9,452 nucleotides of DNA from an uncultured Oscillospiraceae bacterium (lineage in GTDB: Bacteria; Bacillota; Clostridia; Oscillospirales; Acutalibacteraceae). Positions 1-6,222 of the stretch are shown here, piece by piece; position 1 is the first letter of the stretch; the number at the start of each line of letters is the position of its first letter. The position numbers and the translations under genes were made by a program. The stretch is from assembly GCA_900549825.1 (NCBI GenBank), contig URQB01000033.1, positions 1-9,452 on the forward strand. The letters are read 5' to 3'. The notes beneath the pieces were generated by a model that was given only the letters and a program-made list of their open reading frames with translations, did not search any database and was not told the DNA's origin.

Positions 1-80
1 GCTGACCGGACTTGAACCGGTACGGTGTTGCCACCGAGGGATTTTAAGTCCCTTGCGTCTGCCGATTTCGCCACAGCGGC
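1..80 (-). tRNA. tRNA-Leu(UAA), 3' end cut by window edge
   Basis: Read on the minus strand, this is a leucine tRNA that begins GCCGCTG at position 80. It has a D-arm with GGCAGACGC, an anticodon stem AGGGA/TCCCT enclosing loop CTTAAAA (anticodon UAA, plus-strand positions 44-46), a long class II variable arm (CGGTG/CACCG), and a T-arm ACCGG-TTCAAGT-CCGGT. The acceptor 3' strand is visible only as CAGC; the remaining GGC, the discriminator base and any CCA lie outside the window. The class II arm and the anticodon make the leucine identity secure. Confidence 0.95.
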
Positions 81-97
81 GCGATATGACGAGAATT

Positions 98-127
98 ATT
101 ATAATGCTTTCCGGCCGTTTTTGTCAA
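98..127 (-). promoter_or_regulatory. sigma-A promoter of tRNA-Leu(UAA)
   Basis: On the minus strand a perfect TTGACA (122-127) and a perfect TATAAT (98-103) are separated by 18 nt. They end about 17 nt upstream of the tRNA 5' end at position 80. Two perfect hexamers are typical of a strong stable-RNA promoter. Confidence 0.85.
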
Positions 128-311
128 CCAGAGAAAGTAAATGCTTAGCATCTTTTTCCAAGAGCTAAAATAAACCGGCGTTCATTTGTACTGCAATGGC
201 AAAGTGCAAGGGATCATCCTTTATTCTGGCGAAAAATGCGCCGCTGCTCTGCCACAGCGATTTTCCTGTTTTCGATATCTGTTATGCGTCCATTTTCTCA
301 TCATCTTTCGA
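128..311. other. intergenic stretch, no gene recognised
   Basis: This AT-richer stretch lies between the leftward tRNA promoter and the candidate small-RNA/leader promoter. The open frames that cross it lack a ribosome binding site and resemble no family I recognise. I see no repeat, transposon end or tRNA fragment in it. The whole protein-gene-free gap runs from 81 to 578; its right half is described in the next entries. Confidence 0.5.
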
Positions 312-339
312 TTGACTTTTCAAGCGGTTGCGTTAAAAT
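312..339 (+). promoter_or_regulatory. possible sigma-A promoter for RNA or operon leader
   Basis: TTGACT (312-317, 5 of 6 to consensus) and TAAAAT (334-339, 5 of 6) are separated by 16 nt, which predicts transcription starting near 346. It would feed the structured stretch ending in the terminator at 473-506 and, by read-through, the six-gene operon starting at 579. In AT-rich intergenic DNA such matches occur by chance, so support comes mainly from its position ahead of a terminator that has no other gene to serve. Confidence 0.4.
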
Positions 340-345
340 AAGAAT

Positions 346-506
346 CAGGGCTTTTCCTGGTATCAATTGGATATTCCTAATTTCCGCCCGTTCTGTGTGG
401 GTGATTTTCTTTTGGAAATATAGCTTGGTAAGCGTTCGGTTTTACGCTGCAAGGCGGTGCGGAGAAGGATCACAGCCGGAGAGTGTCATCCGGCTGAAAA
501 TTTTTT
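346..506 (+). ncRNA. candidate small RNA or attenuated leader of the downstream operon
   Basis: About 160 nt lie between a plausible promoter and a clear intrinsic terminator, with no ribosome-bound reading frame. Several hairpins can be drawn: 344-349 with 356-361 (ATCAGG/CCTGGT, one wobble); 380-385 with 414-419 (ATTTCC/GGAAAT), enclosing a small GCCC/GGGT stem; 431-435 with 444-448 (AGCGT/ACGCT); then the terminator stem. I do not recognise a known RNA class: the c-di-GMP-I riboswitch, SRP RNA and 6S layouts were considered and do not fit. It could be a free small RNA or a leader whose terminator gates the operon 70 nt downstream. I see no clear alternative antiterminator pairing. Confidence 0.35.
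473..506 (+). terminator. intrinsic terminator upstream of the envelope operon
   Basis: CAGCCGGA (473-480) and TCCGGCTG (489-496) form a perfect 8-bp stem with an 8-nt loop, followed by AAAA and a six-T run ending at 506. It is oriented for plus-strand transcription, yet no plus-strand gene lies upstream in the window. It must therefore end a small RNA, attenuate the operon leader, or be left over from a lost gene. Confidence 0.7.
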
Positions 507-578
507 AGATTTACCACAACTATTTCACCCTGCTGTTCATCATAAGATTAGTAAAAGCCGAAAGAGAGGATTTTGACC

Positions 579-1460
579 ATGAGACCTTATGTGAGCGGAA
601 GTTTTGTGCAGCAGGGAAGGCGCCGCAAAAAGAACAGGATCATTTTGCTGGCGGTTTTGCTCGCCGTGCTGTGCATGGCGGGTGTGATCGCGGCTGTGGT
701 TGCGCTTCAGGGAGAGCGGGAGCCGGCCGAAAGCACTGCGCCCTCTTCCTCCACGCAGCCGCCTACCGGCTTGGCGGCTGCCCCGCCGGAGCAGGAGCTG
801 ACGGTGCCGCTGCCGGATGATACGGCATTGCAGGCTGTTACGCAGGCGCCGGCAACCAAAAGCCCCACCGCCGGGAGCAACTCCGCCAACACGGACAACA
901 GCTTTTTCCAGGATGCGGTTTTCATTGGCGATTCCCGCACAGAGGGGCTGGGGCTTTCCGGCCTGATGGGAAAAGCCACTTTCTACGCTTATAAAGGCCT
1001 GATGGTGGATACAGCCTTCACCAAGCAGGTGATAAATGAAGGCGGGCAGAAGCTGACCGTGATTGACGCTCTGCGCAGGCATAAGTTTGGGAAGGTATAT
1101 ATCATGCTCGGCTTAAACGAGCTCGGCTGGGCAAGCGAGGATGTCTTCATCAAGCGCTATGGGAAGCTTGTTGATGAAATTAAAAAGATCGAGCCGAGTT
1201 CTAAAATTTATGTCCAGTCGATTCTGCCGGTTTCCAAAGAAAAATCGGATAAAGGGATCTACACCAACGAGCGGATCAGGCTTTATAACCGATTGATCAA
1301 AGAGATGTGTGCGCAGAAAGGTGTCAAGTATCTCGACGTTTATCATGCCGTGGTGGACAGCTCCGGCGCCCTGCCTGCCGACGCGGCAGCAGACGGCGTG
1401 CACCTGAAGATGGAATACTGCAAAAAATGGGCCAACTATCTGCGGACACATACCGCATAG
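579..1460 (+). CDS. membrane-anchored SGNH/GDSL-type hydrolase
   Basis: This 293-residue protein has a short basic N-terminus, one membrane segment (about residues 21-43), a Ser/Thr/Pro/Ala-rich linker (about 45-105) and an extracellular SGNH domain. Visible signatures are GDSR (block I, Ser119), LGLNELGW (block III, Asn180) and DGVH near the C-terminus (Asp272 and His275 of the catalytic triad). The family includes esterases and acyltransferases that add or remove acetyl groups on envelope glycans. The ATG at 579 is chosen because AGAGAGGA ends 8 nt upstream; a TTG at 573 would sit too close to it. It is the first gene of a six-gene operon that also encodes an MBOAT, so a role in glycan O-acetylation or de-acetylation outside the membrane is inferred. 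The exact substrate and direction of reaction cannot be read from sequence. Confidence 0.88.
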   Translation: MRPYVSGSFVQQGRRRKKNRIILLAVLLAVLCMAGVIAAVVALQGEREPAESTAPSSSTQPPTGLAAAPPEQELTVPLPDDTALQAVTQAPATKSPTAGSNSANTDNSFFQDAVFIGDSRTEGLGLSGLMGKATFYAYKGLMVDTAFTKQVINEGGQKLTVIDALRRHKFGKVYIMLGLNELGWASEDVFIKRYGKLVDEIKKIEPSSKIYVQSILPVSKEKSDKGIYTNERIRLYNRLIKEMCAQKGVKYLDVYHAVVDSSGALPADAAADGVHLKMEYCKKWANYLRTHTA

Positions 1461-1493
1461 GAATGATTATAAATTTTGAGAGGACGATATCGG

Positions 1494-1958
1494 ATGAAAC
1501 AGTTGAAAGTATTCTTCCCCCTGCTGCTGATCGTAGCGCTGCTGGCCGGCTGCGGCTCCCAGGGCGCAAAGAACGTGGATGCCGCCAAGGCGGCGGATGA
1601 ACTGAAAAGCGCGCTTACCTTTAAGGACGAGCTGTCGGAGGCGACGCAGGCGGTCCGGGACAGGACCTATGGGATTTCCGATGGGGATATTGTGTCCGGT
1701 AAGCTGTATCTGAGCAGCGGCGCCACGGCAGAGGAAATCGCGGTATTTGAGGCGAAGGACGACGCGGCGGCCGAGCGGCTGCTCGCGGCGGCAAAGGAGC
1801 GCGTAGAGGCGCAGAAGACCGCCTTTGAGGACTATGCGCCGGCTGAGATGACGAAGCTGAACAGTGCCGTTGTGGAGCGCAATGGAAAAATCGTTGCATT
1901 GTGTATCGCGGATGATTCCGCTGCCGCGCAGAAAAAGGTAAAAGAACTTATCGGCTAA
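1494..1958 (+). CDS. DUF4358-type lipoprotein
   Basis: This 154-residue protein has a classic lipoprotein signal: positive start (MKQLK), hydrophobic core, then lipobox LAGC with Cys20 as the lipidated residue. The mature part resembles the DUF4358 family of Firmicutes, with the segment YLSSGATAEEIAVFE followed by an alanine-rich helix (about residues 90-115) and a short C-terminal domain. No enzymatic residues are recognisable and the biochemical role of the family is unknown to me. The ATG at 1494 is preferred over an upstream in-frame TTG at 1476 because GAGAGG (1478-1483) then sits about 10 nt upstream and the signal peptide starts normally. It follows the SGNH gene by 33 nt and precedes the sigma factor by 24 nt. 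An accessory lipoprotein for the acyltransferase machine is a reasonable inference but unproven. Confidence 0.8.
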   Translation: MKQLKVFFPLLLIVALLAGCGSQGAKNVDAAKAADELKSALTFKDELSEATQAVRDRTYGISDGDIVSGKLYLSSGATAEEIAVFEAKDDAAAERLLAAAKERVEAQKTAFEDYAPAEMTKLNSAVVERNGKIVALCIADDSAAAQKKVKELIG

Positions 1959-1982
1959 CAGATAACGGGGAGGACGGCTGTC

Positions 1983-2471
1983 TTGGGCGGGGAGCAGACA
2001 CTGATCACGGACTTTATCTATGAAAACCAGGCGGCCTTGTACCGCCTGGCGTTTTCCTATACCCGCAATCAGGACGACGCGCTTGACATCGTACAGGATA
2101 CGGTGGTGCAGGCCATCAGCCATGCGGACGCGTTGCGTGACCGGGAAGCCGTCAAACCCTGGGTATACCGGATTTTGATTAATGAAAGCCTTGCCTATCT
2201 GCGGCGCAATAAAAAATTTATTTTTCTCGATGAAATTCCAGAGTGTCCCACGCCGCAGGAGGACATCGGCGAAAAGGTGGATATCTACCGCGCTGTGGAG
2301 CATCTGGAGCCCAAACTGAGAACCATTGTCGTCCTGCGCTATTTTGAGGATATGAAGCTCGAGGATATCGCAAAGGCGACCGGCGCCAATCTCAATACCG
2401 TCAAGGCCCGCCTGTACCGCGCCTTGAAAAAGATGCGGGAGGCGCTCGGCTATGAAGTGCCGGGTACATAA
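1983..2471 (+). CDS. sigV: ECF sigma factor, SigV-like
   Basis: This 162-residue extracytoplasmic-function sigma factor directs RNA polymerase to stress promoters. Region 2 spans about residues 11-77 and includes the core-binding/-10 motif DALDIVQDTVVQA (about 32-44) and WVYRILINESLAYLRR. Region 4 spans about 102-152 with the helix-turn-helix KLEDIAKATGANLNTVKARL. There is no extra N- or C-terminal domain, so length is normal for the class. The start is TTG at 1983, with GGGGAGG (1967-1973) 9 nt upstream; no closer ATG exists in frame. It is followed 21 nt later by an RsiV-like anti-sigma gene, the usual partner arrangement, which supports the SigV assignment. In Bacillus, SigV responds to lysozyme. 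Autoregulation of this operon is likely by analogy, but I could not identify a convincing SigV-type promoter upstream. Confidence 0.9.
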   Translation: MGGEQTLITDFIYENQAALYRLAFSYTRNQDDALDIVQDTVVQAISHADALRDREAVKPWVYRILINESLAYLRRNKKFIFLDEIPECPTPQEDIGEKVDIYRAVEHLEPKLRTIVVLRYFEDMKLEDIAKATGANLNTVKARLYRALKKMREALGYEVPGT

Positions 2472-2492
2472 AGAGCAAGGGAGGGAATGCGT

Positions 2493-3350
2493 ATGAAATC
2501 CGTCAGGGACGCAAAAGATATCTATGATGCCATTGAAGTGCCGCAGGAGCTGGACGAGACCGTCCGGGTGGCGGCGCGTTCCGCCACCCGGAAGCCGCGG
2601 CCTGTCCGGCGGCATGCCGTCCGCTATACGGCGTGTGCGGCGGCCGCCTGCATGGTGCTTTTCGTTACGGCGCTCAATACCATCCCCGCGTTTGCATCGG
2701 GGCTGTCAGAAATCCCGGTGATCGGCCGGCTCGCACAGGTACTGACCTTTGCGGAATATGAGCGGCAGGGGGAGAATGAAACCCTGATCGTCCGGCAGCC
2801 AAAGCTTGCTAATACAGGAAATACAGAGCTTGAGAAGCGCATCAACCTTGAAATACAGAGGAAGATCGATGCGTTGGTCAAAACCTTCCAGGAGGAGGCG
2901 AAGCAGGCAAAGCAGCTCTATCTCGAAAACGGCGGCAAAGAGGACGAGTATATGATCCCGGAGATCAATATTGACTACCGGCTCCACTGCAACAACGGCT
3001 CGGCTGTCTCCTTTGTCCTGATCAAATCGGAGACCCATGCGAGCTATTACGAGGAGCAGTATTATTACAATATCGATCTGGAGACCGGCAAAGAGCTGAG
3101 CCTGCGCGATCTGCTCGGCCCAAATTACAAAGAGCTCGTCCGGCAGCTCGTCCGGCAGCAGATCGAAGAACGCAGGGAAAAGGATCCCGACGCGTATTTT
3201 TACAGTGAGGAAGAACTGGCGCGCTTTGGAATGACCCTTGACGATCCGGGCTTTTATCTCAATGAGCAGGGGAATGTGGTCGTCGTCTATCCAAAGTATG
3301 AGATCGCGCCCGGCTATATGGGCATTCAGGAATTTGAAATTACGCAATAA
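2493..3350 (+). CDS. rsiV: RsiV-like membrane anti-sigma factor with DUF3298 domain
   Basis: This 285-residue single-pass protein would hold the ECF sigma factor inactive. The cytoplasmic N-terminus (about 1-44) begins with an anti-sigma helix containing VPQELDETVR and a basic Arg/Pro stretch. A membrane segment covers about 46-65 and is followed by PAFASG, giving an Ala-X-Ala motif (66-68) where signal peptidase could cut. The extracellular part carries a DUF4163/RsiV-like region with an acidic, lysine-rich helix (about 110-140) and a C-terminal DUF3298 fold (about 189-280, NIDLETGKELSLRDLL and a tyrosine-rich strand). In Bacillus RsiV, this outer domain binds lysozyme and triggers cleavage by signal peptidase, then RasP. 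The ATG at 2493 is preferred over 2487 because the GGGAGGG site lies only about 1 nt from the latter. It sits 21 nt after the sigma gene and 12 nt before the MBOAT gene. The lysozyme ligand here is inferred. Confidence 0.85.
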   Translation: MKSVRDAKDIYDAIEVPQELDETVRVAARSATRKPRPVRRHAVRYTACAAAACMVLFVTALNTIPAFASGLSEIPVIGRLAQVLTFAEYERQGENETLIVRQPKLANTGNTELEKRINLEIQRKIDALVKTFQEEAKQAKQLYLENGGKEDEYMIPEINIDYRLHCNNGSAVSFVLIKSETHASYYEEQYYYNIDLETGKELSLRDLLGPNYKELVRQLVRQQIEERREKDPDAYFYSEEELARFGMTLDDPGFYLNEQGNVVVVYPKYEIAPGYMGIQEFEITQ

Positions 3351-3362
3351 AGGGGAACAGCT

Positions 3363-4778
3363 ATGGTATTCAGCAGCCTTCTTTTTCTGTTTTATTTTCT
3401 CCCGGCAGTGCTGGTGGTCTATTTTATCGTTCCCCGCAAGGCGAAAAATATAGTCCTTCTGCTTTTCAGCCTGTTCTTTTATGCTTGGGGAGAGCCTGTT
3501 TATATCCTTTTGATGCTTTTTTCCATCTGTATGGATTACTTTCTAGGCCTGTGGCTGGAGCGGGCAAAGGAGAAGCCGGGTGGGGCGAAAAAGGTGCTTG
3601 CGCTGGCTGTCGTGCTCAATGTGGCGCTGCTCGGCTTCTTTAAATACGCTGATTTCTTTGTGGAGAATTTCAACGCCCTGACAGGCCTCTCGATTCCTGC
3701 ACTCAATATTCCGCTGCCGATCGGCATTTCCTTCTATACGTTTCAGGCAATGTCCTACCTGATTGACCTGTACCGCGGAGATGTCCCCGTGCAGCGCAAT
3801 ATCGTCTCTTTCGGCACCTATGTGTCGCTGTTCCCGCAGCTCATTGCGGGGCCGATCGTCCGTATGCGCACCGTCGTCGGAGAGCTTGCGGACCGACGGG
3901 AAAGCTTTGATGATTTTTCCAGCGGCGTCAAGCGGTTTGTCACAGGCCTTGGCAAAAAGGTTCTCATCGCCAATACCGCGGGCGCGGTCTGGAGTCAGGT
4001 TTCCGCAATGGAGCTCCAGGAGCTTCCGGTTTTGACCGCGTGGATCGGCCTGCTTGCGTTTACCTTTCAGATTTATTTCGATTTTTCCGGCTATTCGGAT
4101 ATGGCAATCGGTCTGGGGCGGATGTTCGGCTTCCATTTTCTCGAAAATTTCGATTATCCCTATATCTCCAGGAGCATTACGGAATTCTGGCGGCGCTGGC
4201 ATATCTCACTGAGCAGCTGGTTCAAGGAATATGTCTATATTCCGCTGGGCGGCAACCGCAAGGGCGTCCCAAAGCAGATCCGCAATATCCTGATCGTCTG
4301 GCTGCTGACTGGCTTCTGGCACGGCGCAAGCTGGAATTTCGTCGTTTGGGGTCTGTATTTCGGCGTGCTGCTGATCCTCGAAAAGCTCTTTCTGCTGCGC
4401 TTTCTCGAAAAACTGCCCGCCTTCTTCCGGCATGTCTATACCATGCTGCTCGTCATGCTCGGCTGGGCGATCTTTTCCTTCGATTCGCTGAAAGACGGGC
4501 TTTCCTATATCCGCGCCCTGTTTGGCGGCTACGGCCAGCTGGTTTGGGATTGGGACGGGCTTTACCTGCTCTATACGAATATTGCGCTGCTTCTGATCGC
4601 GGCGGTCGGAAGCACGCCGCTGCCGCAGAAGCTCTGGAACCGCCTGAGTGGAAGGCTGGCAGGGCATCCTGTGTCCGTTGGCGCGATGGAAACCTGCCTG
4701 GTAGCCGCTGGAATGCTTTTGTCTATTGCTTTCCTGGTGGACGCTTCCTACAATCCGTTTTTATATTTTCGTTTCTGA
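3363..4778 (+). CDS. MBOAT-family O-acyltransferase (AlgI/PatA type)
   Basis: This 471-residue polytopic membrane protein has about ten or more hydrophobic segments along its full length. Family motifs appear in order: SFYTFQAMSYLIDLYRG, LFPQLIAGPIVR, FDFSGYSDMAIGLGRMFGF, FWRRWHISLSSWFKEYVYIPLGG (His280) and GFWHGASWNFVVWG with the presumed catalytic His320. The length and motif set match AlgI, DltB and PatA, which pass acyl groups from a cytoplasmic donor across the membrane to an extracytoplasmic partner. The absence of an adjacent dltA/dltC, together with a neighbouring DHHW gene, favours acetyl transfer in an AlgI-AlgJ/PatA-PatB arrangement over D-alanylation. AGGGGA lies 6 nt ahead of the ATG. 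Its position 12 nt after rsiV suggests control by the sigma factor. The acceptor (peptidoglycan, teichoic acid or exopolysaccharide) is not determinable from sequence. Confidence 0.93.
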   Translation: MVFSSLLFLFYFLPAVLVVYFIVPRKAKNIVLLLFSLFFYAWGEPVYILLMLFSICMDYFLGLWLERAKEKPGGAKKVLALAVVLNVALLGFFKYADFFVENFNALTGLSIPALNIPLPIGISFYTFQAMSYLIDLYRGDVPVQRNIVSFGTYVSLFPQLIAGPIVRMRTVVGELADRRESFDDFSSGVKRFVTGLGKKVLIANTAGAVWSQVSAMELQELPVLTAWIGLLAFTFQIYFDFSGYSDMAIGLGRMFGFHFLENFDYPYISRSITEFWRRWHISLSSWFKEYVYIPLGGNRKGVPKQIRNILIVWLLTGFWHGASWNFVVWGLYFGVLLILEKLFLLRFLEKLPAFFRHVYTMLLVMLGWAIFSFDSLKDGLSYIRALFGGYGQLVWDWDGLYLLYTNIALLLIAAVGSTPLPQKLWNRLSGRLAGHPVSVGAMETCLVAAGMLLSIAFLVDASYNPFLYFRF

Positions 4779-4793
4779 GAAGGGGGAGTAAGG

Positions 4794-5945
4794 ATGAAAT
4801 TGAACAAGGCAAAATGGCTGTCCCTCTTTTTTGTCGTTGGGCTGGGCACGTTGGTCGTCTGGAATCTCTTCACGCCCTCCCGCGCCTATTCAGAGAGCGA
4901 AAACCGCTATCTGCAGGAGTTCCCCGCGCTTTCGGTTGACCGGATTCTGTCCGGCGACTTCGCAAAGGATTTCGACAGCTTTTCAAGCGACCAGTTTCCC
5001 CTGCGGGAGAAATGGGTCGCCCTGAAGACAAGCGTCCAGATGGCACTGCTGCGGCCGGATAACGGCAGGGTTTATTTTGGGAAAAACGGCCGCCTTTTTG
5101 AAATCCCGGCTGCCGAAAATACGATTCGCGAGGAAAAAAACTGCCAGGCGGTCGCCGCGTTTTTGAAAGCCGCACAGAAAAAATGGACGGGGATTAAAAC
5201 TTCCGTCCTTCTTTCTCCGACAGCCGCAACTATCCTGCCGGAGGATTTGCCAAAATACGCGCCGGTCGCAGATCAGGCCGCGCTTTTGCAGCGCATGCAG
5301 AAGGCGCTCGGCAGGGAAATACCGTTCTGCGACCCGACGCAGGCCTATCTCAAGCAGGCGGACCGGGAACAGCTTTTCTTCCGCACGGACCATCACTGGA
5401 CGGTATACGGCGCCTTTGCCGCCTATCAGGCATGGGCCGAAGCAACGGGCCTCACGCCGCTGAAAAGGGAGGAGCATACGGTCAAAACCGTATCCTCCGA
5501 TTTCCTGGGCACGCTCTATTCCAAGGCGAACCTGCCGTGGATTCATCCGGAAAAGCTGGAGATTTTTGAGCCAGAGCAGAAAAATCCCTGCACAGTCACC
5601 GCGAACAACGGGAAAATCACGCTGGATTCCCTGTATGATCCCTCCTTTTTGAAGGGCAGGGATCAATATTCCTATTTCCTCGGCGGCAATCATCCTGTGA
5701 CGGAGGTCACGACCAGTGTGAAAAACGGAAAGCACCTCCTGCTCCTGAAGGATTCCTATGCGCATTCCTTTACGCCCTTCCTCACTGCGCATTATGAAAA
5801 GATCGACCTGGTGGATCCGCGCTATTTTAAAGAGGATCTTTTTGCGTGGATAGAAGGGAAAGGGATTACGGATATCCTGGTGCTCTATAATGCGGCAACG
5901 TTTGCCGAGGATGCGAGCTTAGCCAACGTACTGGCGGTTGACTGA
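4794..5945 (+). CDS. DHHW family protein, AlgJ/AlgX-like putative O-acetyltransferase
   Basis: This 383-residue protein has an N-terminal membrane anchor or uncleaved signal (about residues 8-25) and an extracellular domain. After the anchor comes the family hallmark SESENRYLQEFP, then FDSFSSDQFPLREKW and YFGKNGRLFE. The naming motif TDHHW is at 198-202 (Asp199, His201), and KDSYAHSF carries Ser321. In AlgX and AlgJ an Asp-X-His-Trp motif and a later Ser form the catalytic triad, so Asp199/His201/Ser321 is the inferred triad here. A strong purine-rich site (AGAAGGGGGAG) precedes the ATG, 15 nt after the MBOAT stop. It is the last gene of the operon and probably takes the acetyl group from the MBOAT and places it on a surface glycan. 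The motif assignment is firm; catalysis is inferred, since many DHHW proteins are uncharacterised. Confidence 0.9.
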   Translation: MKLNKAKWLSLFFVVGLGTLVVWNLFTPSRAYSESENRYLQEFPALSVDRILSGDFAKDFDSFSSDQFPLREKWVALKTSVQMALLRPDNGRVYFGKNGRLFEIPAAENTIREEKNCQAVAAFLKAAQKKWTGIKTSVLLSPTAATILPEDLPKYAPVADQAALLQRMQKALGREIPFCDPTQAYLKQADREQLFFRTDHHWTVYGAFAAYQAWAEATGLTPLKREEHTVKTVSSDFLGTLYSKANLPWIHPEKLEIFEPEQKNPCTVTANNGKITLDSLYDPSFLKGRDQYSYFLGGNHPVTEVTTSVKNGKHLLLLKDSYAHSFTPFLTAHYEKIDLVDPRYFKEDLFAWIEGKGITDILVLYNAATFAEDASLANVLAVD

Positions 5946-5957
5946 TTGGATGATAAC

Positions 5958-5983
5958 AGCGGGATGTCTTCGGACATCCCGCT
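5958..5983 (+). terminator. UUCG-capped hairpin ending the six-gene operon
   Basis: GCGGGATGTC (5959-5968) and GACATCCCGC (5973-5982) form a perfect 10-bp stem, extended by one A-T pair, closed by a stable TTCG tetraloop. It lies 13 nt after the last stop codon. The downstream T tract is poor (TTACTGATTATTTTAC), so termination may be partial, or the hairpin may mainly protect the mRNA 3' end. Confidence 0.7.
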
Positions 5984-6019
5984 TACTGATTATTTTACAA
6001 AAACAGGGAAGATGGGGGC

Positions 6020-6048
6020 TTGATTTTTGAATTGCCTTGCGCTATAAT
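6020..6048 (+). promoter_or_regulatory. sigma-A promoter of tRNA-Leu(CAA)
   Basis: TTGATT (6020-6025) and a perfect TATAAT (6043-6048) are separated by exactly 17 nt. They end 15 nt before the first base of the tRNA, the expected arrangement for a stable-RNA promoter. Confidence 0.85.
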
Positions 6049-6063
6049 GAATAAGCTTTCCAC

Positions 6064-6150
6064 GCCGGTGTGATGGAATTGGCAGACGTGCTGGACTCAA
6101 AATCCAGTGGTAGCGATACCGTACCGGTTCGACCCCGGTCACCGGCACCA
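6064..6150 (+). tRNA. tRNA-Leu(CAA)
   Basis: This complete class II tRNA begins GCCGGTG and ends CACCGGC-A-CCA, with the CCA encoded in the gene. The anticodon stem CTGGA/TCCAG encloses loop CTCAAAA, giving anticodon CAA at 6098-6100. The variable arm is GGTA-GCGA-TACC, and the T-arm is ACCGG-TTCGACC-CCGGT. It reads UUG codons and differs from the UAA isoacceptor at the left edge of the window. It has its own promoter and terminator, so it is a single-gene transcription unit. Confidence 0.98.
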
Positions 6151-6153
6151 GTC

Positions 6154-6187
6154 AAGGGCCCGGACGCAACTTGCGTCCGGGCCTTTT
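6154..6187 (+). terminator. intrinsic terminator of tRNA-Leu(CAA)
   Basis: GGCCCGGACGCAA (6157-6169) is repeated in reverse complement at 6171-6183, followed directly by TTTT. Three upstream bases (AAG) can pair into the T tract. The innermost pairs must open to leave a 3-5 nt loop. It starts 4 nt after the tRNA CCA end. Confidence 0.92.
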
Positions 6188-6222
6188 GCTGTCCTGTTTC
6201 CTGTTTGTGTCGAAAAAACGAT

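Noticed and set aside
236..508. Open frame for a 90-residue protein upstream of the SGNH gene
   Set aside because: It has no ribosome binding site, no recognisable domain, an odd composition, and it runs through the intrinsic terminator at 473-506.
1467..2615. Antisense open frame of 382 residues across the lipoprotein and sigma genes
   Set aside because: It overlaps two well-supported plus-strand genes completely and has no recognisable protein features.
4040..4939. Plus-strand open frame of 299 residues overlapping MBOAT and DHHW genes
   Set aside because: It is out of frame with two motif-confirmed genes, Arg/Ala-rich in the manner of a shadow frame, and without a family match.
6131..6187. 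tRNA-Leu(CAA) 3' end as an attachment site of an integrated element
   Set aside because: No integrase gene and no second copy of the tRNA 3' end are present in the window. The downstream repeat is the tRNA's own terminator.
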